A stretch of DNA of 34,327 nt from an uncultured Clostridia bacterium (GCA_944350225.1 CALVOH010000003.1:1-34327), one strand, 5' to 3'. Positions 22,675 through 30,274 are shown, counted from the stretch's first letter. Numbers and translations: made by a program. The notes: generated from the sequence alone by a model not told the origin.

Positions 22675-23754
22675 TTAAACTTTAACAACTGAATATGACA
22701 AGTAAACATTCAAATTTGGATAGATTATTGTTATTGTGGCATTTGTAAAATCTTCTAGCACTATCATTGTAAGCTCTTTGTATATCTTCCCTTCACTTGT
22801 AAATAATTTTGGTTCTTCATTTTTGACATTTGTTTCAAATATCAATAAGTCATCTTTAACATATATAGTTCCGTTTTTTAATTCTGCGTTTGAATTGAAT
22901 ATCAGTTTTATTTCTTGCTCATATTCAATTTCCACTTCTATCTCTTTTATTAATTCATCGTTTAAATACACTAAAAGTCTGCTCGTTCCACTTTGCTTCC
23001 CTGTTATTGTTAGATTGTTGATTGACAGATTATTGCCTTCTTCTTTTAACTCTATCTCGGCTTGTCCTGTGTAATATACAGGGGTTATTGTTTTGTCTAT
23101 TGTAAAAGATTGATTTTGAGATAAACATATCTCGTTCGGCAATTCAATATTTGGCGAAACTGAGAGCACTTCAACTTCTACCGTTTGTTTTTGCGTTTGT
23201 AATGTAAAGGTTATTATAGTTGTTCCTATCTTACTCGCAGTTATAATGTTTTTTGATACTTTAACTGAACTTCCTTCTAATGTTAAAGAATAATCCTTGT
23301 ATGATTGAAAACTTTTTTGATTATCAATCCCGTCTTCTCTTGCTTTGTCTATCTCTTTATCTAACAAATACAACGTTATCTTACTTGGAAGGTCTGTTAT
23401 CGGCCCATCTGGGTTTTCTAAAACACTTATCTTTGTTGTTGTAATTGCCCTATCTTCTCCCCTCGTCGCCGTTGCTCGTAACGTAGCTGTTCCCACTTGT
23501 TTCGCGTATATGTAACCGTCTTGTAAGATAGCTATGTCTTCATTTTCTATAACAAATGTTACTGTGGCTTCTTCGTCAGAGCATTTGTATGTAATAGGTT
23601 TTACTTCGTCAACTTGTATTGATATTTCATCAACTGCTATGCTTAAATCTGTCGCTTTCGGTTTTGTTACCATGACACATATTATCGCTATCACGCAACA
23701 CATTATAGCCATTACCGCAGATATGCTTATCACTACTTTCAATTTTCTCGTCAT
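22675..23754 (-). CDS. Membrane-anchored Ig-like (Big_2-type) domain protein, copy 2
   Basis: A 359-residue protein identical to copy 1 except for Arg3 instead of Lys3. The DNA differs by silent or near-silent changes at only a few positions, all in the first ~75 bases of the gene: the lysine/arginine codons near the start, and the valine and isoleucine codons in the membrane segment. The same upstream stretch with its weak promoter and TGTCGAA site is included in the repeat, so both genes should be expressed in the same way. Lying just after the acidic lipoprotein gene on the same strand, it might also be read from that gene's promoter. Confidence 0.75.
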   Translation of the reverse strand: MTRKLKVVISISAVMAIMCCVIAIICVMVTKPKATDLSIAVDEISIQVDEVKPITYKCSDEEATVTFVIENEDIAILQDGYIYAKQVGTATLRATATRGEDRAITTTKISVLENPDGPITDLPSKITLYLLDKEIDKAREDGIDNQKSFQSYKDYSLTLEGSSVKVSKNIITASKIGTTIITFTLQTQKQTVEVEVLSVSPNIELPNEICLSQNQSFTIDKTITPVYYTGQAEIELKEEGNNLSINNLTITGKQSGTSRLLVYLNDELIKEIEVEIEYEQEIKLIFNSNAELKNGTIYVKDDLLIFETNVKNEEPKLFTSEGKIYKELTMIVLEDFTNATITIIYPNLNVYLSYSVVKV

Positions 23755-23776
23755 ATCTAAATCTTATACCTATCTT

Positions 23777-23783
23777 TGTCGAA
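23777..23783 (+). promoter_or_regulatory. Possible Spo0A box upstream of Ig-like gene copy 2
   Basis: TGTCGAA lies 23 bases upstream of the ATG; it was copied as part of the repeat, so it is not independent evidence. Confidence 0.28.
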
Positions 23784-23816
23784 ATACAAATGTTTATATC
23801 GAAACAGGGTCTATCT

Positions 23817-24671
23817 TTACCCCAATGAGATGGTTAGTGAACACTCTTTGTAGGTCGCATTATTAATAAGAGAAAGAGTCACATCGCTATTACCCATTTT
23901 TAAAATAACCAACAATAAATTATCATTTGTGAAAACATATGAAATTTGATTAAAATATTTTTCATTTAAATCGTTCAAAATATTATTTGAAAATTCAACA
24001 TAATCATTGGCAGTATTTAGAATTGCACAACAACTTTGCGAACCAACTTTTTCTTCTTCTATTTTCACAACATCAACAAAGTTTAGGTCTATATCAAAGC
24101 GAGAATAAATTTCTTTTTTAAACTCTTCTATCTCTGCACTATCTTGCTCAATATCAATATCGTTGGTTATGTCATCCTGAAAAAGATTGTCATTTTCTTG
24201 ATTTTCCTTTTCTTCATCTACAATACTCTGGTCTTTGTCCACCTCGACATCAGTCTCCTCACTGCTGTCGACCGATTCCTTGCCTTCATCTTCGCCAACA
24301 ATCTCTCCACTGTCATCTTCTAGCCCTGTGTTATCTTCTCCAACATCAGCACTCGTATTATCTTGGTTTTCGTCACCGTTGTTATTTACCTCGCCATTAT
24401 CGACGTTTTCATCCTTATTGAATTCACTATTTTCTTCGTTTTTAACTTCATCACCATTTGTTAAGCCCTGCCCATCATCAGTTTCTATTTCATTGTTTCC
24501 TTCGTTAGAAGAATTTTGATTGTCTTTATCCAAAAAAGTTCCGTCTTGATCTGAAAAAATTTGATCTTGAATTTGTTCTTCATTAACATTCACATTGTTG
24601 CTTGTCTTTCCACACCCAGAAAAACTAAAAGCGAAAACAAAACACAGCAAAAATAAAAATAGCTTTTTCAT
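23817..24671 (-). CDS. Lipoprotein with long acidic low-complexity region
   Basis: The 284-residue protein has a lipoprotein signal peptide ending FSGC (Cys20). About 160 residues rich in Asp, Glu, Asn, Ser and Gly follow (about 23-180), probably an unstructured, highly acidic spacer. A compact C-terminal domain of about 100 residues has a CC pair and alternating beta and helix patterns. The spacer may carry the domain through the cell wall or bind cations. No family is recognised. A GGAGG site and a TG-extended TAAAAT -10 box support expression; a TGTCGAA site lies just upstream of the expected -35 position. Confidence 0.72.
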   Translation of the reverse strand: MKKLFLFLLCFVFAFSFSGCGKTSNNVNVNEEQIQDQIFSDQDGTFLDKDNQNSSNEGNNEIETDDGQGLTNGDEVKNEENSEFNKDENVDNGEVNNNGDENQDNTSADVGEDNTGLEDDSGEIVGEDEGKESVDSSEETDVEVDKDQSIVDEEKENQENDNLFQDDITNDIDIEQDSAEIEEFKKEIYSRFDIDLNFVDVVKIEEEKVGSQSCCAILNTANDYVEFSNNILNDLNEKYFNQISYVFTNDNLLLVILKMGNSDVTLSLINNATYKECSLTISLG

Positions 24672-24690
24672 GCCTCCTCCACGACGTTAT

Positions 24691-24732
24691 ATTTTAGCAC
24701 AAAAAGAAAAAATGAAAAAACATTTTGTCGAA
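24691..24732 (-). promoter_or_regulatory. Promoter region with possible Spo0A box, acidic lipoprotein gene
   Basis: On the minus strand a TGCTAAAAT (extended -10) precedes the gene, with no -35 consensus. TTCGACA (the 0A-box core on the other strand, 24726-24732) lies about seven bases upstream of the expected -35 position. A missing -35 box would suit an activated promoter. Confidence 0.35.
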
Positions 24733-25032
24733 ATTTGCTACTCTTTTTAGAAAAATGATGTTATTCTTTTAAAATTTTACATTTTTAAAAAAACAATCTT
24801 CGGCAAAAAACATTTGTTGCAGAAAAACAAAATTTTACAAAATGCATGTTGACTTAACAATTAGGATTGAGGTATAAAAATTAAATAGTTTTAAAAAGGT
24901 TTTTTAAAATAATTGACAGTTTTTATTTTGTATGTTAAAATAATTGACGTGACAAAAAAGTCACCTGTTGTGGCTAAACCCCACAAATTTTTAAACGATA
25001 GTGAAGAAATTGAAATTTCAACTGATTTTTTT
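24733..25032 (+). promoter_or_regulatory. Leader region of tRNA-Ser with two promoters, repeats and hairpins
   Basis: No protein gene is seen. Two plus-strand promoters are present: TTGACT-18-TATAAA (24849-24878) and TTGACA-17-TAAAAT (24913-24941). The 14-base word TTAAAATAATTGAC occurs twice (24904-24917, 24935-24948). The RNA from the second promoter would form GTGAC(A6)GTCAC at 24949-24964, then TTGTGG/CCACAA at 24968-24986 followed by ATTTTT, which is terminator-like, all upstream of the tRNA. Confidence 0.5.
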
Positions 25033-25123
25033 GGGGAGATACTCAAGTGGTTGAAGAGGCGGCCCTGCTAAGGCTGTAGGTCGGGCAACCGGCGCGAGGG
25101 TTCAAATCCCTCTCTTCCCGCCA
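25033..25123 (+). tRNA. tRNA-Ser(GCT)
   Basis: A 91-base class II tRNA with acceptor GGGGAGA, D-arm, anticodon stem CGGCC/GGCTG with loop CTGCTAA (anticodon GCT at 25067-25069), a long variable arm, T-arm GAGGGTTCAAATCCCTC and an encoded CCA. It reads AGC and AGU codons. A recombinase relic abuts and overlaps it on the other strand, as expected for an integration target. Confidence 0.95.
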
Positions 25124-25860
25124 ATTGCGAGCAATCCGAACCCTTTGGGTTTGATTGCTCCTTTTTATTTTCTATATATTCAATTTCTTGTGATATATCT
25201 GGCTTTTCATTTAACTTTAATTGCTTACTTTTATCACTTGTTATATTAAAGTAAATTTCGCAATGTTCATCATATAAAACAACTCTATTTACAAACATAT
25301 CAATCAGTCTTTGTTTTGCATTTTCAAGAGAATAATCTAAATCTTTAAAAGACTTCAAATATTCATATATAAGTTCTTCACTTAATGGTTTAATTGTTAG
25401 CATTTGTCTGCTAGCAATTTTTTCTTTTATTTCTCGTATTCTAACTTCAAGTTCTTTCATTCTATCATTTGTTGTGTCATTAAATATTCCATTCTCAAGA
25501 GCAATTAATATGTTCTTCAATTTTTTGTTATTGTCTTGAAGTTCTTTATTTAGACTTTCTAAAATTGTGTCTTTTTCAATGCTTTTATTGTATGTATCAG
25601 CCAATACTTTACTTATACTTTTTAAGTTTGTATGTTGCATAAATTCTTGTGTTGCAATTAAAACTTTTTCTTCTATGTAATTTTTAGAAACGGATTTTTT
25701 ATCACATTTAGATTTATTTTTCTTTTTTGTAAAGCATTTATAATAATTGTAAATTGTGCCAAGATTTTTTCCATTATCTTCGCCGATATAGCACTACTTA
25801 ATTTACAAACGACTTTGCGTTTTAATCTCAAAAAATTTAATTTAACAATTTGCAAACGTA
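25068..25860 (-). pseudogene. Decayed large serine recombinase next to tRNA-Ser
   Basis: Large serine recombinases integrate and excise mobile elements. Only the C-terminal part remains. The zinc-ribbon is recognisable as IYNYYKCFTKKKNKSKCDKK, then SVSKNYIEEKVL. The coiled-coil region (LKNILIALENGIF, KELEVRIREIKEKIA) and the end (RLIDMFVNRVVLYDEHCEIYF) follow. A frameshift near 25795-25800 separates the first ribbon strand (VVCKLSS, with the second Cys lost) from the rest, and the catalytic N-terminus is absent. The frame continues antisense through the tRNA terminator and into the tRNA (GREGFEPSRRLPDLQP), ending at the anticodon. That tail is the usual translation of tRNA-Ser and not a real domain. 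Confidence 0.8.
25129..25171 (+). terminator. tRNA-Ser terminator
   Basis: GAGCAATC and GATTGCTC form an 8-bp outer stem, with an inner AACCC/GGGTT stem and a TTT loop, followed by CTTTTTATTTT. It lies six bases after the tRNA and is read through, on the other strand, by the recombinase relic. Confidence 0.8.
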
Positions 25861-25903
25861 TTTATATCTCGCCAAAACCATCTATTAAACTATCTTCAAT
25901 GTG

Positions 25904-25932
25904 TTGCCAGATCATCAAATATATGTTATAAT
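25904..25932 (+). promoter_or_regulatory. Promoter of the YgjV-GNAT gene
   Basis: TTGCCA (5 of 6) and a perfect TATAAT are separated by 17 bases; a GAGG site and the ATG follow. Confidence 0.65.
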
Positions 25933-25953
25933 TTATCAAAAATTGAGGTTTTT

Positions 25954-27291
25954 ATGAACGGTTTTTTGATTGCACAAATAATTAGTATTTTAACGATAGT
26001 TTTAACTATAATCGGCTTAACAAAAAAAGAAAAATACAAGACTTTAATTTATTTCACTCTTTGCAATTTTACGATGATGGCTACATATTTTTTTCTAAAC
26101 CGATACCTTTCAATAATTCTTTTAGGACTAGCTACCATTAGAACAATAGTTTATTTTATCCTTACAATAAAAAATATTAAACCAAATGTTTTTGTTTTTG
26201 TGTTTTTTGAAATTACAATAGTTATTATAACTATAATTTTATGGACTGATTATATCGATCTCCTTATGCTCATAAACTTGTGTTTAGTAACTTACACGAC
26301 TTGGCAAGATGACATGAAAATTTTAAGGTTGGGTTACATCATTTCTGCAATACTTTTGCTATCTTACGACATTATCGTTGGTGCTTATATTGGTGCAATA
26401 AGTGAACTTGTGTTGCTTGTTTCATCTATTACAACATTTATTCATTATAATGTAAAAAACAGAATAGACAATATTGTTTTGTCATTTTACATGGCATTGT
26501 CAAAAATGTATGATATAAAAATAGAAAAAAAGAAAAATTATTACAACATCTTTTCTGACAGCATTTCCGATTCTTATAATAACTTTGTATTGTTAGAAAA
26601 TCCTTTGGATTTAAAAAAATTGAAAAATAAAATATACAAAAGTTTTCAAAAAAGAAATTTACAACCCGCAACCTACTTGTTAACAAAAGACAATGAAAAT
26701 ATTAATTACATTGTAGACAATGTAAATAAAAATAAATTATTGTTTCATGACGTCTGGATGAAATTGCGCTCAGGATATAATCCAAATAGCAAAAAGTGCC
26801 TTTTGGGTAATCTTGAATTCAAACGATGCGACCACACAAACAAAGATGAAATCATTAAAGTTTTTGATAAAGGCTTTGTCCACCAAATTGGAACAGGTAT
26901 TTATAAATATTCGCAATCTTATATAAATGTGTACGAAAAAAAGATAAACGATGTTTATATCAATTCCAAAGAATTAACACCATATATGGCTTATTACAAT
27001 AAAAAACCTATTTGCCTGGTGATGGCATATAAAAATGGCTCAAATGTGTTTTTATGCCAAATTACAACGCTATATAAATATAGAAAAAAAGGAGTCGCTT
27101 CAGCATTAATAAAATTTGTAATATCATCCGAAAGAAAACTGGGATCAGAGGAATTTTATTTAGTTACTGAAAAATATACTTGGCTGGAAGCATTCTACAT
27201 GAAAAATGATTTTCAGCCTATTGCGGAAGGATTTTGTATTGAGTTAGAAAAGTCAAAAAAATCAAGTGGTCTTAAAAAGACTAACACATAA
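25954..27291 (+). CDS. YgjV-like membrane domain fused to a GNAT acetyltransferase
   Basis: The first ~170 residues form about six membrane helices resembling the YgjV inner membrane family (LTIIGLTKKEKYKTL, a central CLVTYTTWQDD, then GAYIGAISELVLL). Residues about 200-445 are soluble and end in a GNAT-like fold. The acetyl-CoA loop is RKKGVA at 377-382, preceded by a FLCQITTLYKYR strand and followed by the TWLEAFYMKNDFQPI segment found at the end of GNAT domains. The enzyme would acetylate a substrate at the inner membrane face; the substrate is unknown. A GAGG site supports the start. The next gene, a PH-domain protein, follows after 57 bases and may be cotranscribed. Confidence 0.78.
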   Translation: MNGFLIAQIISILTIVLTIIGLTKKEKYKTLIYFTLCNFTMMATYFFLNRYLSIILLGLATIRTIVYFILTIKNIKPNVFVFVFFEITIVIITIILWTDYIDLLMLINLCLVTYTTWQDDMKILRLGYIISAILLLSYDIIVGAYIGAISELVLLVSSITTFIHYNVKNRIDNIVLSFYMALSKMYDIKIEKKKNYYNIFSDSISDSYNNFVLLENPLDLKKLKNKIYKSFQKRNLQPATYLLTKDNENINYIVDNVNKNKLLFHDVWMKLRSGYNPNSKKCLLGNLEFKRCDHTNKDEIIKVFDKGFVHQIGTGIYKYSQSYINVYEKKINDVYINSKELTPYMAYYNKKPICLVMAYKNGSNVFLCQITTLYKYRKKGVASALIKFVISSERKLGSEEFYLVTEKYTWLEAFYMKNDFQPIAEGFCIELEKSKKSSGLKKTNT

Positions 27292-27348
27292 ATGTTGATA
27301 TTAGCAAAAGTTAAAATTTTTAAAGGAGATTTTTAAGGGAGAATTATT

Positions 27349-27981
27349 ATGAAAAAACTTGATGAAAAATATTTTGTCAAAAACGACAAAAATATAACTA
27401 AAATAGATGATTTGTTAGAAAATGATGAAAAAATACTTTGGAGAGGCAAACCAAAAAAGTCGGCGTTTGTAGTTTCAAAGATTTTACAATTATTACCATT
27501 TGCTCTTATCTGGATCGCGTTTGATTCCACATTTATTGCTGTGCTTATAACTCAAAATATTTTTTCTCAAATGCCATGGTATGCTGTTGTCTTTATTGCT
27601 TTTTTCTTTTTAATACATTTAATCCCCGTTTGGATATGGATTTCCAACATAATAACTGCAAATATTCAACATAAGAACATTGAATATTGCTTCACTCAAA
27701 AAAGAATAATAATCAAAACAGGAATTTTTATAGACATCAAAAATGTTTACTATTCAGAGATCAATGCAGTAAATGTAAAAGTGGGATTTGTGGATAAAAT
27801 AACAAGAGTTGGAGACATCTATATCACATCTAATAACGGTGCTCACATTTTACTCGATTTAGAAGATCCGTACTTTGTCGCAAACGAACTTCAAAAAATA
27901 GTACATGATATCAAAAATATAAATTTTACAAATAACTTAAAAGAAGTTAAAAAGAACAATAAAAAAACTTTATCAAATTGA
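27349..27981 (+). CDS. Membrane protein with bacterial PH domain
   Basis: The 210-residue protein starts with a soluble segment (DLLENDEKILWRGKPKKSAF, the usual opening of the DUF304/YdbS-YdbT group). It has two membrane segments (about residues 45-70 and 78-102), then a bacterial PH domain (YCFTQKRIIIKTGIFI, VYYSEINAVNVKVG, GDIYITSNNG). Such proteins are membrane-associated; their ligands are mostly unknown. AAGGGAG supports the start. The stop codon lies inside the terminator hairpin. It probably shares a transcript with the YgjV-GNAT gene. Confidence 0.8.
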   Translation: MKKLDEKYFVKNDKNITKIDDLLENDEKILWRGKPKKSAFVVSKILQLLPFALIWIAFDSTFIAVLITQNIFSQMPWYAVVFIAFFFLIHLIPVWIWISNIITANIQHKNIEYCFTQKRIIIKTGIFIDIKNVYYSEINAVNVKVGFVDKITRVGDIYITSNNGAHILLDLEDPYFVANELQKIVHDIKNINFTNNLKEVKKNNKKTLSN

Positions 27982-27993
27982 TAAAGTTTTTTT
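27961..27993 (+). terminator. Terminator overlapping the end of the PH-domain gene
   Basis: A near-perfect palindrome (ACTTTATCAA and TTGATAAAGT) flanked by A and T runs. The TGA stop is inside the right side of the loop and arm. A close relative of this hairpin is found at 29460-29492. Confidence 0.85.
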
Positions 27994-28047
27994 GAGCAGA
28001 AAGTTTAAAAAATAATTTTTCGCGAATTTTAAGATGATAAAGTCTTT

Positions 28048-28167
28048 TTATCTTTCAAGTTCGTAATGACTTCCAGAGTGTTGTGTAGCTGGAAATCTTT
28101 GACCTTTTTCAAGGTGTGTTGTTCCGCCACATCTTCCCTGCTCATTATAGCATGATAACGCCTATAT
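28048..28167 (-). pseudogene. Broken copy of the YjzC-like gene
   Basis: From CYNEQGRCGG to the final HYELER the frame matches the intact gene at 29497-29655 almost base for base. Upstream the match fails: one base is missing within the codons for GDYA, and about 40 bases encoding the N-terminus are gone, so a GAGGAGG-like site sits directly before the remnant without an in-frame ATG. The terminator copy beyond its end is also degraded. This is a dead paralogue. Confidence 0.85.
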
Positions 28168-28169
28168 TT

Positions 28170-28357
28170 ATAACAACCTCCTCGTTTGTGAAAATTTTTC
28201 TTTTAATTTTTTCTTTCAAAATTGACGTAAAAAATTAACTGAATCTTTTGTCTCACAATTTTAATATTGTTAATCATTTTTAAACATTAATTTGCACTAT
28301 TTACTATTAAAAGAGTAAAAATTTGAGAAAATCTTTAAAACAATAGCACTTGTTTTC
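28170..28357. other. AT-rich gap without genes
   Basis: The region between the broken YjzC-like copy and the transglutaminase promoter holds no ORF or hairpin that I can support. Confidence 0.5.
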
Positions 28358-28386
28358 TTGACAATAATTCTTCTATTTATTATAAT
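28358..28386 (+). promoter_or_regulatory. Perfect consensus promoter of the transglutaminase-like gene
   Basis: Perfect TTGACA and TATAAT are separated by exactly 17 bases. The leader of about 30 bases has an AAAGGA site, so this gene is not leaderless. Confidence 0.85.
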
Positions 28387-28422
28387 AAACTCGACGTTTT
28401 GTTAAACAAAAGGAATTTTGAT

Positions 28423-29355
28423 ATGGATAAAAAAGTGCTTGACCATTTTCTAGAAACAGGTATGTATTCAAACCCGGGACCATATATGGAATTATATAGG
28501 TCGTTGCCTGATGATATATACGAACTACGAGAACTTGTAAACAAACAACACATTCATAAGATGTCTCTTTATCGTTCGTTTTTATCAAAGAATAACAACA
28601 AGATAAACTTAAAATACAAATGGCAAAATTATAGATGCTTAGATGACGTCCTATTAACAGCACCAGCAATGACCGCAGAATTAATAAGAATCAACGGCAA
28701 CAAGAGCCCTTTTGTGGATATTAGCCCTGACCCAAACAAGAAACTTGTTATAACATGCCGTTACGTTTCATTACTTTATGCTTCAATACTGAAAGCAAAA
28801 GGCATTCCTTGTAGATGCCGAAGCGGTTTTGCTCCATACATTTATTCCGATAGAATCGTTGACCATTGGATCGTTCAATACTATGATAAAAATTTTAATA
28901 AATGGATAAACGTTGATTCCCAAGCGAACGTAAAAAGTAAAGTTTTTAATGTGTGTAACTTCCCTAAAAATGCTTTTATCTGGGCCGCTGACGCTTGGCT
29001 TTTAATGAGAAAAAACAAATTAGTTGATAAGGAAAAGTATTATAATGGCACAAAACATTTTGGAGATGCTACTTTTGCATGGAGCCTCTTGATGGATTTC
29101 CATGCACTATTTCACGATGAAATAAATTATATCACTTTGCCAGTGTTTTTGTGGGAATGCTATGATGATATAAGCAAATTAAAAAAGACAACATTCAAGG
29201 AACTCGATCGTTTGGCTAGACTAATGCAAAATATTGATGAAAATTTTTATAAATTAAAAGAAATCTGGGAAACAAATAAAAAGTTGAGATGCGTTGCTAG
29301 TTCTTTGAACAACACTTTCTTGCATTTAGAATTAGATAAAAAAGACTTTGACTGA
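28423..29355 (+). CDS. Transglutaminase-like superfamily protein
   Basis: The 310-residue protein lacks a signal peptide. The centre has the papain-like transglutaminase core: Cys112 in VITCRYVSLLYASILKAKG, His148 in IVDHWIVQYY and Asp165 in KWINVDSQ. These would form a Cys-His-Asp triad for peptide cleavage or crosslinking. The C-terminal ~120 residues are helical and unassigned. The substrate is unknown. The start at 28423 has an AAAGGA site; an in-frame ATG eight codons earlier lies too near the promoter. It sits between a broken and an intact copy of a YjzC-like gene, suggesting that it arrived by a recombination event. Confidence 0.8.
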   Translation: MDKKVLDHFLETGMYSNPGPYMELYRSLPDDIYELRELVNKQHIHKMSLYRSFLSKNNNKINLKYKWQNYRCLDDVLLTAPAMTAELIRINGNKSPFVDISPDPNKKLVITCRYVSLLYASILKAKGIPCRCRSGFAPYIYSDRIVDHWIVQYYDKNFNKWINVDSQANVKSKVFNVCNFPKNAFIWAADAWLLMRKNKLVDKEKYYNGTKHFGDATFAWSLLMDFHALFHDEINYITLPVFLWECYDDISKLKKTTFKELDRLARLMQNIDENFYKLKEIWETNKKLRCVASSLNNTFLHLELDKKDFD

Positions 29356-29459
29356 TCGCAAGGATTAATTTTAATAACAGCTGTTTTATCAAAACAACAT
29401 ATCTATTGTTTATTGTAAACTTTCTTTGGGTTTTTTCAAAAATTTAATCAAAAATTAAT

Positions 29460-29492
29460 AAAAAAAACTTTATCAAAATGATAAAGTTTTTT
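29460..29492. terminator. Bidirectional terminator between convergent genes
   Basis: ACTTTATCA and TGATAAAGT form a stem flanked by an A-run on the left and a T-run on the right, so it can stop both the transglutaminase-like gene and the opposing YjzC-like gene. Confidence 0.85.
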
Positions 29493-29496
29493 TGTC

Positions 29497-29655
29497 TTAT
29501 CTTTCAAGTTCGTAATGGCTTCCAGAGTGTTGTGTAGCTGGAAATCTTTGACCTTTTTCAAGGTGTGTTGTTCCGCCACATCTTCCCTGCTCATCATAAC
29601 AAGCATAATCGCCTGTTTTTGGTGCTTGTTCGCCAGGTCTAAATTTTTCTTTCAT
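29497..29655 (-). CDS. YjzC-like small protein
   Basis: The 52-residue product begins MKEKFRPGEQAPKTGDYACY and has RCGGTTHLEKGQRFPATQHSG, a pattern seen in the YjzC family of small soluble Firmicutes proteins of unknown role. Two Cys residues (CYDEQGRC) might bind metal. A GGAGG site fixes the start at 29655; an in-frame ATG 16 codons upstream would be mistaken. A broken copy lies 1.3 kb away. Confidence 0.75.
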   Translation of the reverse strand: MKEKFRPGEQAPKTGDYACYDEQGRCGGTTHLEKGQRFPATQHSGSHYELER

Positions 29656-29761
29656 TTTTTTACCTCCATTTTTAGTGTGCTCAATTTGTTTAAAATAATA
29701 CACTAGTGTTGTTTTACTTGTTTTTTGTTGGTCACTAATATAAAATAAAAATGAGGTAAAT

Positions 29762-30256
29762 ATGAAAATTTATTTTGCAAAAACAAAAAAAGAGGCAATA
29801 TTGCCATCAAAAAGAATAGAAGATGCAGGTTTTGACTTGTTTGCATGTTTTGAAGGTGATTTTTTAAGATTTAATCCATTTGAAGTGAAATTAATACCAA
29901 CAGGAATAGCTTGTGCTTTTGAAGATGGTTATTATTTACAAATTGAAGAAAGATCGAGTACTGGGAAGATAAACTTAAAAAAGAATGCCGGCATTATAGA
30001 CAGTGGATATCGCGGAGAGATAATGGTGGAACTTTATAATGCAAATCCTATCCCACTTTATATATCAAAAATTGAGAAAGACGAAATAGAAAAACTAGAA
30101 AAAGAGAATTTTGTTTTTCATAATTATAACAAGGCAATTGCTCAAGCAATACTTCATGAAATTCCAAAGGTTGAAGTGGAAGAATTGTCTTTTGACGAGT
30201 TACAAAAAATCCCTTCGCTACGTGGAACAAAGGGATTTGGTTCAACTGATAAATAA
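29762..30256 (+). CDS. dut: dUTP diphosphatase (trimeric type)
   Basis: Dut hydrolyses dUTP to dUMP and PPi, keeping uracil out of DNA and feeding dTMP synthesis. The five motifs of the trimeric family are visible in order: AGFDL, EERSSTGK, GIIDSGYRGEI, KAIAQ and RGTKGFGSTDK. The length of 164 is normal, with an insertion of charged residues between motifs 3 and 4 (IEKDEIEKLEKENF). A GAGG site supports the start. It converges with metG with only 18 bases between and no clear terminator. Confidence 0.93.
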   Translation: MKIYFAKTKKEAILPSKRIEDAGFDLFACFEGDFLRFNPFEVKLIPTGIACAFEDGYYLQIEERSSTGKINLKKNAGIIDSGYRGEIMVELYNANPIPLYISKIEKDEIEKLEKENFVFHNYNKAIAQAILHEIPKVEVEELSFDELQKIPSLRGTKGFGSTDK

Positions 30257-30274
30257 ACAATTTGTGCGTAGATA

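Larger units (their letters stand above)
22675..23804 (-). repeat. 1,130-bp direct repeat, copy 2
   Basis: Second copy of 18848-19977, in the same direction, separated from it by 2,697 bp that hold glmM, the acetyltransferase and the YcxB-like gene. It ends 13 bases before the acidic lipoprotein gene's stop codon. Confidence 0.93.

Noticed and set aside
24235-24519. Plus-strand Ser/Pro-rich ORF of 94 codons
   Set aside because: It is the antisense shadow of the Asp/Glu-rich region of the acidic lipoprotein, with no start signals.
25068-25140. C-terminal tail GREGFEPSRRLPDLQP as a real protein domain
   Set aside because: It is the antisense translation of tRNA-Ser and of its terminator; the recombinase frame simply runs into the tRNA.
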